Positions 8,015 through 17,988 of a stretch of DNA of 64,000 nucleotides are shown one piece after another (the stretch's first letter is position 1; every line of letters starts with the position of its first letter). The notes beneath the pieces are model-generated. The model did not search any database. It saw nothing but the letters and a program-made list of their open reading frames with translations, and was not told the DNA's origin. The stretch lies in NCBI GenBank assembly GCA_963790585.1, contig CAWBOY010000001.1, positions 186,001-250,000 of the forward strand, given 5' to 3'. The position numbers were made by a program, and so were the translations under genes. This stretch comes from CAWBOY01 sp963790585 (GTDB lineage: Bacteria > Planctomycetota > Planctomycetia > Gemmatales > Gemmataceae).

Positions 8015-8824
8015 ATGGGGCTTCGCCTCCAGGGCCAACGCATGTTGATTACCGGCGCTTCGAGCGGCATCGGCCGATCGTTGGCTATCAAGGCCGGCCA
8101 GGCCGGTGCCAGCTTGGTATTGGCGGCGCGGTCCGCGGACAAACTCGACGAAGTAGCCGCGCAATTAAGGGCAGCGTCCGAGGTGGTTGTCGTTCCTACC
8201 GACATCACGATCGAGGCTGATCGGCTTCGTCTCCTCGATAAAGCGAACGAGCGCTTTGGCGGTCTCGATGTTCTGGTAAACAACGCTGGCGTGGGTTCTT
8301 TTGGTCATTTCGCCGACAGCAGTGAAGCCATCTTGCGGCAGGTGATGGAAGTCAATTTTTTCGCGCCGGCCGAGCTAATCCGCGCAGCCGTTCCAATCCT
8401 GCAACGCAGTACAAACCCCGTCATTGTTAACGTAGCTTCGATGTGTGGTCGGCGCGGCGTACCAGCCTGGACGGAATACTCGGCCAGCAAGTTCGCCCTG
8501 TGCGGATTGACGGATGCACTTCGAGCCGAACTTCTGCGCTTTGGGATTGAGGTTGTCCTTATCGTGCCCGGCTTGACGAATACTGAAATAACGAAACATC
8601 TGTTGCGCAACGAAGGCCGTGCCAAGATCGAACACGAAAAAGGCATGTCGCCGGATGAAGTGGCGGACGGTATCTTGAAAAGCTTGGCCGGGCGACGCCG
8701 CGAGACCGTCTTGGGCTCCGAGGCGCGTTGGATGCTTTGGGTTAATAAATGGTTGCCGCGCACCGTTGACTCGCGGATGGCGCAGCGCGTGAAGCAGCTC
8801 GATGAAACGTCGCCCACGAAGTGA
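8015..8824 (+). CDS. Short-chain dehydrogenase/reductase (SDR)
   Basis: 269-residue classical SDR, a Rossmann-fold NAD(P)(H) oxidoreductase acting on an alcohol or keto group. It has the cofactor motif TGASSGIG near the N-terminus, NNAG for fold stability, and the catalytic Tyr and Lys in YSASK, with a C-terminal extension after PGLTNTEI of the kind seen in lipid-acting SDRs. AGGAGA lies six bases before the ATG. It is followed in the same direction by an asparagine synthase and an ABC exporter, suggesting a shared pathway that makes and exports a small molecule. The substrate cannot be named. Confidence 0.88.
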   Translation: MGLRLQGQRMLITGASSGIGRSLAIKAGQAGASLVLAARSADKLDEVAAQLRAASEVVVVPTDITIEADRLRLLDKANERFGGLDVLVNNAGVGSFGHFADSSEAILRQVMEVNFFAPAELIRAAVPILQRSTNPVIVNVASMCGRRGVPAWTEYSASKFALCGLTDALRAELLRFGIEVVLIVPGLTNTEITKHLLRNEGRAKIEHEKGMSPDEVADGILKSLAGRRRETVLGSEARWMLWVNKWLPRTVDSRMAQRVKQLDETSPTK

Positions 8825-8872
8825 AGGAACTGACGTCGCCTGTCTGTCACGAAAACGAAGAGAGGACCGTGC

Positions 8873-10880
8873 ATGTGTGGCATCGCAGGCATTGTTGACT
8901 TATCTGGTCAGCGCCGACCCATTCCCCCTGAAACGATTCGCGCCATGGCTGCCGCCATCATCCATCGCGGTCCCGACGAGGATGGCTTTTACGAGCGCCC
9001 AGGCCTAGCCTTCGGTTCGCGGCGTCTTAGTATTGTCGGTCTCTTCGACGGCCGTCAGCCGATTTTCAATGAAGACCGGTCGATCGCGACGGTGTTCAAC
9101 GGCGAATTCTTCGATTATCGCGAGAAGAAAGCCCTGCTCGAATCCAAGGGTCATCGCTTCGCGACGCATTGCGACACGGAACTCATTCCCCACCTTTGGG
9201 AAGACAATCAGGAAGGAATGTTTGAGCAATTGCGTGGTCAATACGCGATCGCTCTCCACGACAGCAAACGGCAGCGCATCGTGTTGGCACGCGATCGTTT
9301 CGGCATCTGTCCGCTCTTCTGGACTGCGCCAGGGCGACTGGCTGCTGTTCGCGTCGGAAGTCAAGGCGCTCTTGGCCTCCGGAATGGTGCAAGCTCGGCT
9401 CGATCCAAAGGGCTTGAACCACATATTTACGTTTTTCTCGCAACCTGGCCCGGTGACTTGCTTCGCGGGTGTTCAGGCGTTGACCCCTGGCCATTATTTA
9501 CGCATCGACCTCCCAGGGGGTGGCGAGGCTGCCCGCATTGGCGATCATACCTATTGGCAAATGGATTTCCCCGATTGGGGCCACGAAGCGCCGTTGACGA
9601 CCAAACAAGCGGTTGAAGGGTTTGAGTCGGTGCTGGTCGCTGGCGTGGAGCGGCGGTTGCGGGCCGACGTTCCCGTCGTCTCGTACCTAAGCGGTGGCGT
9701 CGATTCGAGCACCGTCGTCGCCATGGCCAGCAAAGTGCGCGGCGAGCCGATCCCCTGCTTCACGATCCGCATCAAATCGCCCAAACTCGATGAAACCAAC
9801 GAAGCCTCGATTGTCGCGCGCCATGTGGGAGTCGAGCCGATCATCGTCGATTGTGGTGATGACGAGGTTCTGGCGACCTATCCAGAGCTGATTTGGGCCG
9901 CCGAGAAGCCGGTCATCGATACATCTTGTGCCGCCCTTCTTATGTTGGCACGCGAGGTCCACAATCGGGGTTATAAGGTTGCCCTTACAGGTGAAGGGGC
10001 AGACGAATTCCTGGGCGGTTATCCCTGGCACAAGGTGAATCGTCTCCTTAGCTTGCTCGATGTCATTCCCGGCGTCAAAATCAGCCAATGGCTGCGCCGT
10101 ACCTACAATCGCCTCAGCGGCGGACCGAAGTTCCCCATCGACCTGCTCCATCGCGCCCAGGAAGCCGTCGGCGGGCACAATGGGTGGCTAGATCTCTACG
10201 GGCTAGTCAGCCTCGCCAAGTTGCGACTGTTCAGCCCGGACATGCTGAATGAACTCAAGGATCATGTCCCCTACGAAGACCTGGGCCTGAATCCGAATCT
10301 GAAACGCTGGCATCCGTTTAATCGCGAGCTTTATCTCGGCTCGCGCGCCCACCTTCCCGGCCACTTGCTGTTTGCCAAGGGTGACCGGATCGCCATGCAC
10401 TCCTCCGTCGAAACTCGTTATCCGTTCCTCGACGAGGCCGTGTTTGACTTCATCTCCAAGCTCGATCCAAAATGGAAGCTGAAAGGTCTCCTGGGCGATA
10501 AGCGAATTCTGCGGCACGTCGCCGAGCGCTGGCTGCCGAAATCGATCGCCTGGCGCACCAAGGCGATGTTCCGGGCGCCGTTCGATAGTTTCCATCTAGA
10601 ATCGGCTCCGCCCTTCGTGGACCAGCTTCTCAGCCGCGAGTCCCTGCGGAAGACAGGTTACTTCGACGTTGAGGGCGTGACCTATTGGCGGCAACAGTAT
10701 CGCAAGTTCCCCACGGGCGGCGGCCAGAGAACCTCTATGGAAATGGGACTGGTCGGTGTGTTATCGACGCAACTGTGGCATCATACATTTGTCGAGGGCA
10801 GCCTCGCCGATCTGCCGAGCTTCGTTGGCGGGCCTAAATATGACGCTAACTTTCGTGCAACCGACATGGCGGCTGTGTAG
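8873..10880 (+). pseudogene. asnB: Asparagine synthase (glutamine-hydrolysing), frameshifted
   Basis: Two overlapping frames form one class II amidotransferase plus ATP-pyrophosphatase of about 668 residues. The first begins MCGIAGI with the catalytic Cys at residue 2, then HRGPDEDGF and FNGEFFDYRE, and is broken after RDRFGICPLFWT. The second resumes with QGDWLLFASEVKALL and contains the synthetase signature SYLSGGVDSSTV and GEGADEFLGGYP. Dropping one G near 9326 restores the whole protein. The ATG follows AGAGGACC. AsnB transfers ammonia from Gln to Asp or to other carboxylates; next to an SDR and an exporter it may amidate a natural product. Either a sequence error or an inactivated gene. 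Confidence 0.82.
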
Positions 10881-10950
10881 CTAAGCGTGTGAATCGTCAC
10901 ATTGGACCTAAAAATGAGAAACCGGCTGATCTGAAACAACGGGTGTGTTG

Positions 10951-12069
10951 ATGTCCTATTCGCTGCTAACTTTGTGGTTTGACCGACAACGCTACCTCCC
11001 GGGCGTTTTGGCGGTCGGCTTTAGCGCGCTCTTGACGGTTTTGCAGTGCGGGCTATTATTCGGCCTGTTTTCCATTACTTCGATGCCGATTGACCGCACC
11101 CGCGCTGATATATGGATGGGCGCGCCGGAAGTGCGTAGCGTCGACCTTGGCCGCGCGATTCCCGAGAAATATTTGACCTACCTCGCCAGTCAGCCGGAAA
11201 TCGATCGGTGTGAAGTATACCTGCAAGGGTTTTCTTACTGGGCGAGGCCGGATGGCGGCTCGGAATTATGCATGGTCATCGGCTCGCGCCTCGAGCCGGA
11301 CTCGCTCGGAACCGTTGATAAGCTCACGCCGGAAATGCGGAGCCTGCTGACGTTCCCGGGAGCCATTATTGTCGACGAGTCGGACCGCGAACGATTGGGG
11401 ATCAAGGGCGTTGGCGATTACGCCGAAGTATCCGGTGTCCGCGTACGGGTCATGGCCATGACCAGGGGCCTGAAAAGCTTGGCAGGTCCTTACGTTTTCG
11501 CCTCCGTGCAGACCGCCCGGCGGCTTTTGCGTCTGACGCCCGATCAGGTTACATATGTCATTGCCACTTGTAAGCAAAAATCCGATGCGCCTCAAGTGGT
11601 CGAACATCTTAAGGAGAGTCATCCGAACGTAACTTCCTTCACGAGCACCGATTTCGCCTTACATTCGCAGACGCATTGGATCTTCAAGACCAAGGCCGGC
11701 TTCGCCTTGGGATATGCAGCCGCCCTGGGTTTGCTCGTGGGAATGGTAGTAACAAGCCAAACGATGTATGCCGCCACGGCTGCATCGCTGCGCGAGTTCG
11801 CGGTTCTGCGCCGCCTGGGCATTCCGCGCTGGCGGATGTCGATGCTGGTAATTTCGCAGGCGTTTTGGGTTGGAGTGGCGGGTTTGTTGATCGCGTATCC
11901 CGCGGTTGAGGGAGCTTCGTGGCTGGCTGACGCCCAAGGTCTTCAGATTAAACGACCTTGGTGGTTGTTATTGTCCGTGGCTATTCTGACGCTTTCCATG
12001 GCGGTCGGAGCCGGGCTGTTCGCGCTGCGTTCACTGCGTAACGCGGAGCCGGCGGAATTGCTGCGTTAG
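10951..12069 (+). CDS. ABC transporter permease, DevC/FtsX-like
   Basis: 372-residue permease of the MacB/FtsX fold. One N-terminal transmembrane helix (about 15-45) is followed by a large extracytoplasmic domain with ADIWMGAP...VRSVDLGRAIP and then three C-terminal helices (about 250-370) ending in RNAEPAELLR, the typical end of this family. DevC proteins work with a DevA ATPase and a DevB fusion protein to export lipids or peptides. The three genes follow here with short gaps. ATG 10951 was chosen over GTG 10945; neither has a strong ribosome-binding site. Confidence 0.85.
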   Translation: MSYSLLTLWFDRQRYLPGVLAVGFSALLTVLQCGLLFGLFSITSMPIDRTRADIWMGAPEVRSVDLGRAIPEKYLTYLASQPEIDRCEVYLQGFSYWARPDGGSELCMVIGSRLEPDSLGTVDKLTPEMRSLLTFPGAIIVDESDRERLGIKGVGDYAEVSGVRVRVMAMTRGLKSLAGPYVFASVQTARRLLRLTPDQVTYVIATCKQKSDAPQVVEHLKESHPNVTSFTSTDFALHSQTHWIFKTKAGFALGYAAALGLLVGMVVTSQTMYAATAASLREFAVLRRLGIPRWRMSMLVISQAFWVGVAGLLIAYPAVEGASWLADAQGLQIKRPWWLLLSVAILTLSMAVGAGLFALRSLRNAEPAELLR

Positions 12070-12105
12070 GCAACCAGAGCGTCCAAAAATGGATTGGCTA
12101 GTACA

Positions 12106-12945
12106 ATGACAAACGTGGTTTATGATACAACCCGCTCGGGGCGGGAAGCGACGGAGCCAGTCGGCGAAGGAGCCGGTGCTATGCACCAAAACGTGACTGC
12201 CAAAGTGACGCTGCGCGGCCACGACTTGACGCGCAGCTTTGTCGAAGGCTCGACGCGCAAAGTAGTGCTGGATGGCGTCTCGATCGCGTTCCATGCCGGC
12301 GAAATCACGCTTTTAATGGGTCCATCTGGCAGCGGCAAGTCTACCTTATTAGCGGTGCTCTCCGGTCTGCTGCGTCCCGATCATGGTTCGGTAACGTCTC
12401 TTGGCGAAGACATCTGGGCTATGAGCGACACCCAGCGCGAACACTTTCGGCTCAAGTATTGCGGCTTCATCTTTCAAGGTTTCAATCTCTTTGGTGCGCT
12501 GTCGGCCCGCCAGCAGCTGGAAATGATCGTGCGCTGGGGCGAAGGCGCCAGCGCCAGCGAAGCTCGGCAGCGCGCCGAAAAAATGTTGTCCTTGCTCGGT
12601 CTCGCCAAAGTGGCGCACCAGCGGCCAGCCGCTCTCTCTGGCGGCGAGAAGCAGCGCGTCGCTATCGGCCGGGCACTGATTAAGAAGCCAAAGCTCTTTT
12701 TCGCGGACGAGCCGACCAGCGCCCTCGATTGGGGCCACGGCGAACAGGTTGTTCAACTGCTTCGCAACGCCGCTCATGACGACGACGCTACCGTCGTCGT
12801 CGTGTCTCATGATCCCCGTCTGATTCCCTACGTCGATCGGGTTTATCATCTGGAAGATGGCCGAATGATGGAACCAGATGATTCAACGGATCTTACGCCC
12901 GAAACCAATGGGACCGTCGCGACGACGTATCCTTTCGTTCACTAA
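12106..12945 (+). CDS. ABC transporter ATP-binding protein, DevA/LolD-like
   Basis: 279-residue ATPase of the LolD/MacB/DevA type. Walker A GPSGSGKST, Q-loop FQGFNLF, signature LSGGEKQRVAIGRAL, Walker B LFFADEPTSALD and the switch His in VVVSHD are all present, so it should be active. A 30-residue N-terminal extension precedes the core, and an internal ATG at 12181 could be an alternative start. It sits between the permease and the membrane-fusion gene, 36 bases after the first and 12 before the second, as one transcription unit. Confidence 0.9.
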   Translation: MTNVVYDTTRSGREATEPVGEGAGAMHQNVTAKVTLRGHDLTRSFVEGSTRKVVLDGVSIAFHAGEITLLMGPSGSGKSTLLAVLSGLLRPDHGSVTSLGEDIWAMSDTQREHFRLKYCGFIFQGFNLFGALSARQQLEMIVRWGEGASASEARQRAEKMLSLLGLAKVAHQRPAALSGGEKQRVAIGRALIKKPKLFFADEPTSALDWGHGEQVVQLLRNAAHDDDATVVVVSHDPRLIPYVDRVYHLEDGRMMEPDDSTDLTPETNGTVATTYPFVH

Positions 12946-12957
12946 GAGGATTTCGAG

Positions 12958-14067
12958 ATGGCCAAATCAGCTCAAACTCAAACGTCACTGGCTTCCCGAG
13001 GCTGGACCCAAGGTCTGTCGAGTTTGATGATGTTGGCCGCCCTCACCGGAACGATCTGGTGGGCCGTTTACGCACTCGCCGCGCCTGGATCACAGAGTTC
13101 GGGCAAGGCCGGGTCGCCTTCCCCTGGCGAGCCAAACCCAATTCTTCTTGCCCACGTCGACGTTCGCGATGGCGTCGTGCCGTTGAATCCAGCTCAGATG
13201 GGCCGGGTCGTCGCCATCAACGTGAAAGAATACGAGCAAGTCAAGCAGGGACATGTTCTGCTGCAAATCGATGATCGCTTGGCACAGCTAACACTTAAAG
13301 GCGCGAAAGACGCCCTGGCGACGGCCGAAGCTAAGCTTGAACAAACGAGGAACCTCACCGAGCAACACGCGGCGCAAATCAAAGGTCAAGAAGCCAAAAT
13401 CGAGGCTCAGCAGGCGAATCTCGTTGCCGCTAAAGCTGTTTTGAAGCGCGTCACGGAAAAAGTTTCCTCCACGGCTGCCACGGAAGAAGACCGCATCGCC
13501 GCGGCAAAGCAGGTCGACTCCGCGCAAGCCTTGGTCCACGGTGCTGAAGCCGAGCTGGCAGGCCTCAAGTCGGTCAAACCTGAGTTGGGGGTCACACTGG
13601 CGAGTACCGACGTCGAGCGCGTGAAGTCGGAAATCAAAAAGGCAGAGTTGGCGATCGAGGAATGCAAGATGGTCGCGCCGTCGAATGGCCAGATCATTCG
13701 CATTCAAGTGACCCAGGGCGAAATGTTCGCTCCGCAACGTCCGCAAGGGCCCACGATGTATTTTGTCCCTGAAGGCAAGCCCTTGATTGTGCGCGCCGAA
13801 TCCGAGCAGGAGTTCGCCGACGGCCTTACCGAAGGAATGGCCGTCGACATCTACGACGACACTCGGAGTTCCAAGCCACACTGGTCCGGCAAAGTTACCA
13901 CAGTTGGTAACTGGTATACCCACCGCCGATCGATCATGCTCGAACCGCTCCAATTCAACGACGTCCGCACGCTCGAGTGCATTATCGATTTCGACCCGGT
14001 CAAGAACGGCGAAGCTCTACCACGCATCGGCCAACGCTTGCGCGTTAAGCCGCGCTTGAATCCGTGA
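12958..14067 (+). CDS. HlyD/DevB-like membrane-fusion protein
   Basis: 369 residues: one N-terminal anchor helix (about 18-42), a lipoyl-like half (GRVVAINVKEYEQVKQGHVL), a long alpha-helical coiled hairpin rich in Ala, Lys, Glu and Gln (about 105-235), the second lipoyl half (MVAPSNGQIIRIQV) and a beta-barrel. This is the periplasmic adaptor of a tripartite exporter, linking the inner-membrane ABC pair to the outer layer. AGAGGAT precedes the ATG. No TolC-like gene is in the window. Gene order permease-ATPase-adaptor differs from the usual devBCA order. Confidence 0.88.
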   Translation: MAKSAQTQTSLASRGWTQGLSSLMMLAALTGTIWWAVYALAAPGSQSSGKAGSPSPGEPNPILLAHVDVRDGVVPLNPAQMGRVVAINVKEYEQVKQGHVLLQIDDRLAQLTLKGAKDALATAEAKLEQTRNLTEQHAAQIKGQEAKIEAQQANLVAAKAVLKRVTEKVSSTAATEEDRIAAAKQVDSAQALVHGAEAELAGLKSVKPELGVTLASTDVERVKSEIKKAELAIEECKMVAPSNGQIIRIQVTQGEMFAPQRPQGPTMYFVPEGKPLIVRAESEQEFADGLTEGMAVDIYDDTRSSKPHWSGKVTTVGNWYTHRRSIMLEPLQFNDVRTLECIIDFDPVKNGEALPRIGQRLRVKPRLNP

Positions 14068-14076
14068 GGGTGCCGC

Positions 14077-14853
14077 TCAGATCTCCGAAAAGGCCGTTGG
14101 CGTCAGTATCTTGTTCGTTATCTTGGAAACGATTTCCTTGTCCGCGTATTCGGGAATCGCACGCAATTTCTTCCATTCCGCATCACCGCCGAAACGGCTC
14201 CACGCGGCCGCGCGGGTCGCATCGTCTGGAAAGACGAGCATGTAAGTGAGGTTCGGCATTGAGGCACCGACCAAGGTCGCACCAAAGAAAACAGGCGTCA
14301 GGCCGACCCGCCGAAAAATGGCCAACTCGCTCTTGTCGAACATCTCGATCTTCTTTGTCGCGGCCCGCTCATTGTGGCTTTCATAAATCCGCAGATTCAG
14401 CAAGCGTGGCTTCGACGTGTCTGGCTTCTCGAGCTTGGGCATCCCCTGAATCGGTGCCATCAGCGAACTCTCGATTCGGAGATAAACCGGATCACTCGCT
14501 TTTGCCGAAAGATATTCCTTGCCGTCCTTGAGGTAGGCTTCATCGCCCGCGAGTTGTGCTGACGCGCTCGCGAACTTTTCAGCTGAAGGGTAAACGATCA
14601 GCACGTAAACTTTGATCGGATCTTTATCTTCCATCGCCTGAAACACACCGACCGGGCCGACGCCGAGCCTTTTGAGCGCCGGCAGCAACGCCTTCTCCAG
14701 ATAGCTTTCGAGTAGCGGCAATTTACCGGGTTTCAGCGAATACGAACGGAGTTCGTAAAGCTGCTTCCCCGCCGCATCCGCGGCGAGCGCGGGGGCTGCC
14801 GCTACAGAGCCGACGGTAGCAAGCGATGCCTGAATGAACGTACGGCGTTTCAT
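14077..14853 (-). CDS. Tat-exported tandem NIPSNAP-domain protein
   Basis: 258 residues starting MKRRTFIQASLATVGS, a twin-arginine-type signal, and two ferredoxin-like alpha/beta repeats (about 30-130 and 150-255). Each begins with a YELRSYSLKPGK or LNLRIYESHNERA segment typical of NIPSNAP proteins; the dimeric alpha-beta barrel family often binds small ligands or vitamins. AAGGAGG lies eight bases upstream of the ATG. It is convergent with the exporter genes, with a nine-base gap, and probably independent of them. Its biochemical role in planctomycetes is unknown. Confidence 0.85.
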   Translation of the reverse strand: MKRRTFIQASLATVGSVAAAPALAADAAGKQLYELRSYSLKPGKLPLLESYLEKALLPALKRLGVGPVGVFQAMEDKDPIKVYVLIVYPSAEKFASASAQLAGDEAYLKDGKEYLSAKASDPVYLRIESSLMAPIQGMPKLEKPDTSKPRLLNLRIYESHNERAATKKIEMFDKSELAIFRRVGLTPVFFGATLVGASMPNLTYMLVFPDDATRAAAWSRFGGDAEWKKLRAIPEYADKEIVSKITNKILTPTAFSEI

Positions 14854-14874
14854 AATGAATCCTCCTTATTTCTT

Positions 14875-14897
14875 GTTTAGCCGCGAGCCGATAGGCG
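14875..14897. repeat. Half REP palindrome (TTTAGCCGCGAGCCG type)
   Basis: GTTTAGCCGCGAGCCGATAGGCG matches the outer arm of the long palindrome at 40901-41012. The opposite arm is absent, so it is a solo half element between two minus-strand genes. Confidence 0.6.
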
Positions 14898-14900
14898 CGT

Positions 14901-15623
14901 TTACGTAAGACTATGGATCAGAATCAGTCCCAGCACCGATGTCACGCACGCCGTAAACAACGTCATGCCGGCGAGCGTCAGGCGCGGCCCCAACTCATGT
15001 TCGGGAATGACCGTTGCAGCCAACACGATGCGCAGTTCTTTTTCGATCGTTCGACGCAGCGCCGAATGAACAGGATCCCAGCGTAGGGTCACATGCCACA
15101 TCAAGCGAAAGCCGTGGATATTGAGTACGACGTTCTCGCTCGTCGGCTCGAGTTCCTTGGCCGGCTGCCGCACCTCTCTGCCGAGGCGACGCATCGCCAT
15201 GCCAAAAAGGAAGACGCTGCCGCTGCGCACCGGCGTCAGTCCGAGGCGCGCACAGACCTGATCCACCAGCCGTTCCGCGAGGTCAGGATCGATATTGTAA
15301 ATCGCCGTTAGCCCGCGCTGATTCCAGAGGACGATGCCAAAGCCGAGCAAGACCACGGAGAAATAGCCCAAGGCCAATGATGCCCATAACCAAGGATCGT
15401 CGCCCGAGGGTTGCTTGCCCAGCAGCCAAAAATCGCGCCATGAGGAGTGGTAGCTACTCAAAAGCGCCGGCCCGCCCACGAGCAAAAATCCAGACATCGC
15501 TGCGAGCAAACCGATGAAATCCCACACCCCCGAGACGAGGACCGCCTTCCGTTGGCTATTGATATGTCCCAGAATGAGTAGGTAAATGCTTACCGGGAAG
15601 AGAAAAGCCAAAAGGATCAACAA
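14901..15623 (-). CDS. Membrane protein, unknown function
   Basis: 240 residues with hydrophobic segments near 1-20, 30-55, 75-100 and 215-238, so probably four transmembrane helices, and a soluble middle domain of about 110 residues (NIDPDLAERLVDQVCARLGL...) likely facing the cytoplasm. The start is TTG 15623 behind GAGGTG. It lies just downstream of a frameshifted gene on the same strand and both may belong together. No known family is recognised. Confidence 0.6.
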   Translation of the reverse strand: MLILLAFLFPVSIYLLILGHINSQRKAVLVSGVWDFIGLLAAMSGFLLVGGPALLSSYHSSWRDFWLLGKQPSGDDPWLWASLALGYFSVVLLGFGIVLWNQRGLTAIYNIDPDLAERLVDQVCARLGLTPVRSGSVFLFGMAMRRLGREVRQPAKELEPTSENVVLNIHGFRLMWHVTLRWDPVHSALRRTIEKELRIVLAATVIPEHELGPRLTLAGMTLFTACVTSVLGLILIHSLT

Positions 15624-15688
15624 AGCACCTCACGGGAGAAGAGGTCCCGCCACAACCCCAAGGGAGCGCAGCCCTTCACTCCCTCAGA

Positions 15689-16583
15689 TTATGGAACGGG
15701 CGCGTAGAAAAACTTGCCTTTCGCATTCGATGCGCCCCGTTTCCTGGTCGCATTCGCGGCAGCGTTGCTATGCAGTGTCCTCAAGGCTCCCTGAGCCTCC
15801 GCGGAGATACTTTTGCATTCTTGATAGATCGTCACACCCTGCGCGGATAATATCTGCCGGTCCTTTAGCACGTTTTCGAGCTGGGCCCCAACCTCGTTTA
15901 TCTGAGAAATAGGAATCCGAGGCCGAGCGTGGTATTTGAAAACCTCCTCGAGCTTCTTCCGTTCGGGCGTGCCCATCACCCAGGTGGAACGATGGATAAA
16001 CTCTTTCGTCTTCGGCAGGGCAAAAAGTAGACGGCTTTTTGCTCTGTTCCATTGATCCACATCCGCATTCAGGGCATTCAGCTTTTCGCCCGCCGTCAAC
16101 GTCTTCCGCGACGAAGCTTCCATTTCCGCGCAGGCTTTCCATACTTATGCGCAACGTATCTATACTCGCTTCCAAACCCAGGATCGCGTCCCAACGAGAT
16201 TCGAGGTCTTGCCACTTCGCCTCGGAAACCTCGAGAACTTCGGAGGTCGGCTTAAGGCTAAAGTAAACATTCAGGTGGGTAGCGTTCTGCGGCGGTGGAA
16301 GGAGCGGAACCGCGAGTTCGGAATTGGACTCGTTCATCCCCTCATGAGAGCTGCCTTCCGTGCTCCATGATTCAACCTCGTCCTCCCTTATTCCCACCGC
16401 CATCAGAAGGTTTTTCGGCGTCAAAAGTCGATCGATTCCCGGAATCTGAAAACTTGCCCGCGGAATGCGAAACGCGAGCGCCAATGGCTCGCCCTCTGGT
16501 TTGAACCAGACCTCCGCGAACTCCTCGCCCCTGTAATTCAAGCCGGTCCATTGTTGCGAAGGAGGCTGTTCAGAAAAGCTCAC
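15689..16583 (-). pseudogene. Hypothetical protein, frameshifted
   Basis: Two frames make one protein of about 297 residues. The N-terminal frame starts at GTG 16583 behind GGGAGG (VSFSEQPPSQQWTGLNYRG) and keeps coherent composition to MESLRG; it then degenerates into Cys/Gly/Arg-rich noise. The other frame picks up at about 16123 with EMEASSRKTLTAGEKLN and runs to the stop at 15689 with a helical, Lys-rich C-terminus. No signal peptide and no known domain. The helical second half suggests a structural or coiled role. Frameshift or sequence error near 16125. Confidence 0.55.
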
Positions 16584-16791
16584 TCGGCACCTCCCCCGTG
16601 AATTACAACCACTCTTGCGCATTGTAACGCCAACTTAGAAACGGGAAAAGAAGCAGTTTGTTACCGCAATGGCGCGGACGTGGCCGTTGTGCCGGAAGCC
16701 TGACCGATGCGGAAGCCGGTGAATAGATTAGCACCTCACACTCGGTGCCGTCCGAGTTCCCGCACTATCCCAACTTCACCAAGGGCGTTTC

Positions 16792-17889
16792 ATGTACAAG
16801 CTCTCCACGTTCCTCCTGATTGCTGCTCTCTCATGCTCTGTCTTGCTGGCCGCGCCGACCCGCAAGTACGACGACAAGGGCGCCCCGCCCTTCAAGGTGC
16901 TCAAAGACGGCGAGAATCCCCCGCTCGATGCCTATGACAATTTCGTCATCGGGCCAAAGTATGTGCCCGCGCCGGAACGCAAAAAGGTCGAGGGCGTTCC
17001 CGAGGGCAAGGTTGAACAATTCACGATCGACTCGAAGGAAACCAAGCTCTTCAATCCCGGCATTGCCCGCACCGCGAACGGAAAAGTCGACCCAAACAAC
17101 CCAAAGACACTGATCGTCGAGACGCACAACATCGACTACAAACGCAAGATCACCGTCTACATTCCCGCCCAATACAAACCGGGCGACGAAGCGCCGTTCC
17201 TGGTCATTCACGATGGCCCAGGAGGCAAGCCCAACGCCGAATTGCTGCACATCTTCGACAACCTGATCGCCCAAAAGCGGATTCCGCCGATCGTCGTCAT
17301 CTGGATTGCCAACGGCGGCGGCGATGCCCAGGGCCACGAGCGCGGCAAAGAATACGACAACATGAACGGCGATTACGCTGAATACATCGAAACGGAAGTG
17401 TTGCCGCGCGTCGAGAAAAACGCCAAGGTGAAGCTGACGAAAGACCCCGATGGCCGTGCCGCCATGGGCAACAGCTCCGGCGGCTCAGCCGCCCTCATCA
17501 TGGCCTGGTTCCGCCCCGATCTCTACCACCGCGTCCTGACGACCTCGGGCACGTTCGTCAACCAAGCCTGGCCATTTGATCCCAAATACCCTGACGGAGC
17601 CTGGGGCTTCCACGAAACGCTCATTCCCAAAGAACCCAAGAAACCGCTCCGCATTTTCCTATCCGTCGGCGATGCGGATTTGCTCAATCCCAACGCAATG
17701 CGCGACGACATGCACGACTGGGTCGAAGCCAACCACCGCATGGCCAAGGTGCTGAAAGCAAAAGGCTACGAATACCAATACCTCTTCTGCCGCAACTCCG
17801 GCCACGGCGTCGGCAACGCCCAAGCCCAGTTCCTCCCCCACGCCCTCGAATGGGTCTGGAAAGGCTACAAGCCAAAAGAGGCAAAGTAA
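16792..17889 (+). CDS. Secreted esterase, alpha/beta-hydrolase (Fes/esterase D-like)
   Basis: 365 residues with a signal peptide (STFLLIAALSCSVLLAAP), an N-terminal linker rich in charged residues, then an alpha/beta hydrolase. KRKITVYIPAQYKPG is the first strand pair, DGPGGKPN the oxyanion region, and GNSSGGSAA the nucleophile elbow with the catalytic Ser; CRNSGHGVG carries the likely catalytic His. This matches the enterochelin-esterase/esterase D group common in planctomycetes, acting on small esters or sugar esters outside the cytoplasm. It stands alone in its direction; the start has only a weak AAGGGCG upstream. Confidence 0.85.
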   Translation: MYKLSTFLLIAALSCSVLLAAPTRKYDDKGAPPFKVLKDGENPPLDAYDNFVIGPKYVPAPERKKVEGVPEGKVEQFTIDSKETKLFNPGIARTANGKVDPNNPKTLIVETHNIDYKRKITVYIPAQYKPGDEAPFLVIHDGPGGKPNAELLHIFDNLIAQKRIPPIVVIWIANGGGDAQGHERGKEYDNMNGDYAEYIETEVLPRVEKNAKVKLTKDPDGRAAMGNSSGGSAALIMAWFRPDLYHRVLTTSGTFVNQAWPFDPKYPDGAWGFHETLIPKEPKKPLRIFLSVGDADLLNPNAMRDDMHDWVEANHRMAKVLKAKGYEYQYLFCRNSGHGVGNAQAQFLPHALEWVWKGYKPKEAK

Positions 17890-17988
17890 CCGTCACGGCA
17901 ACGCTCAAGAAAAACCAGAAGCAAAATTCGTTTCATTCGAGCCCCCCATAACCCCGGCGAACGAATTCACAGATACTTCACAACGCCT

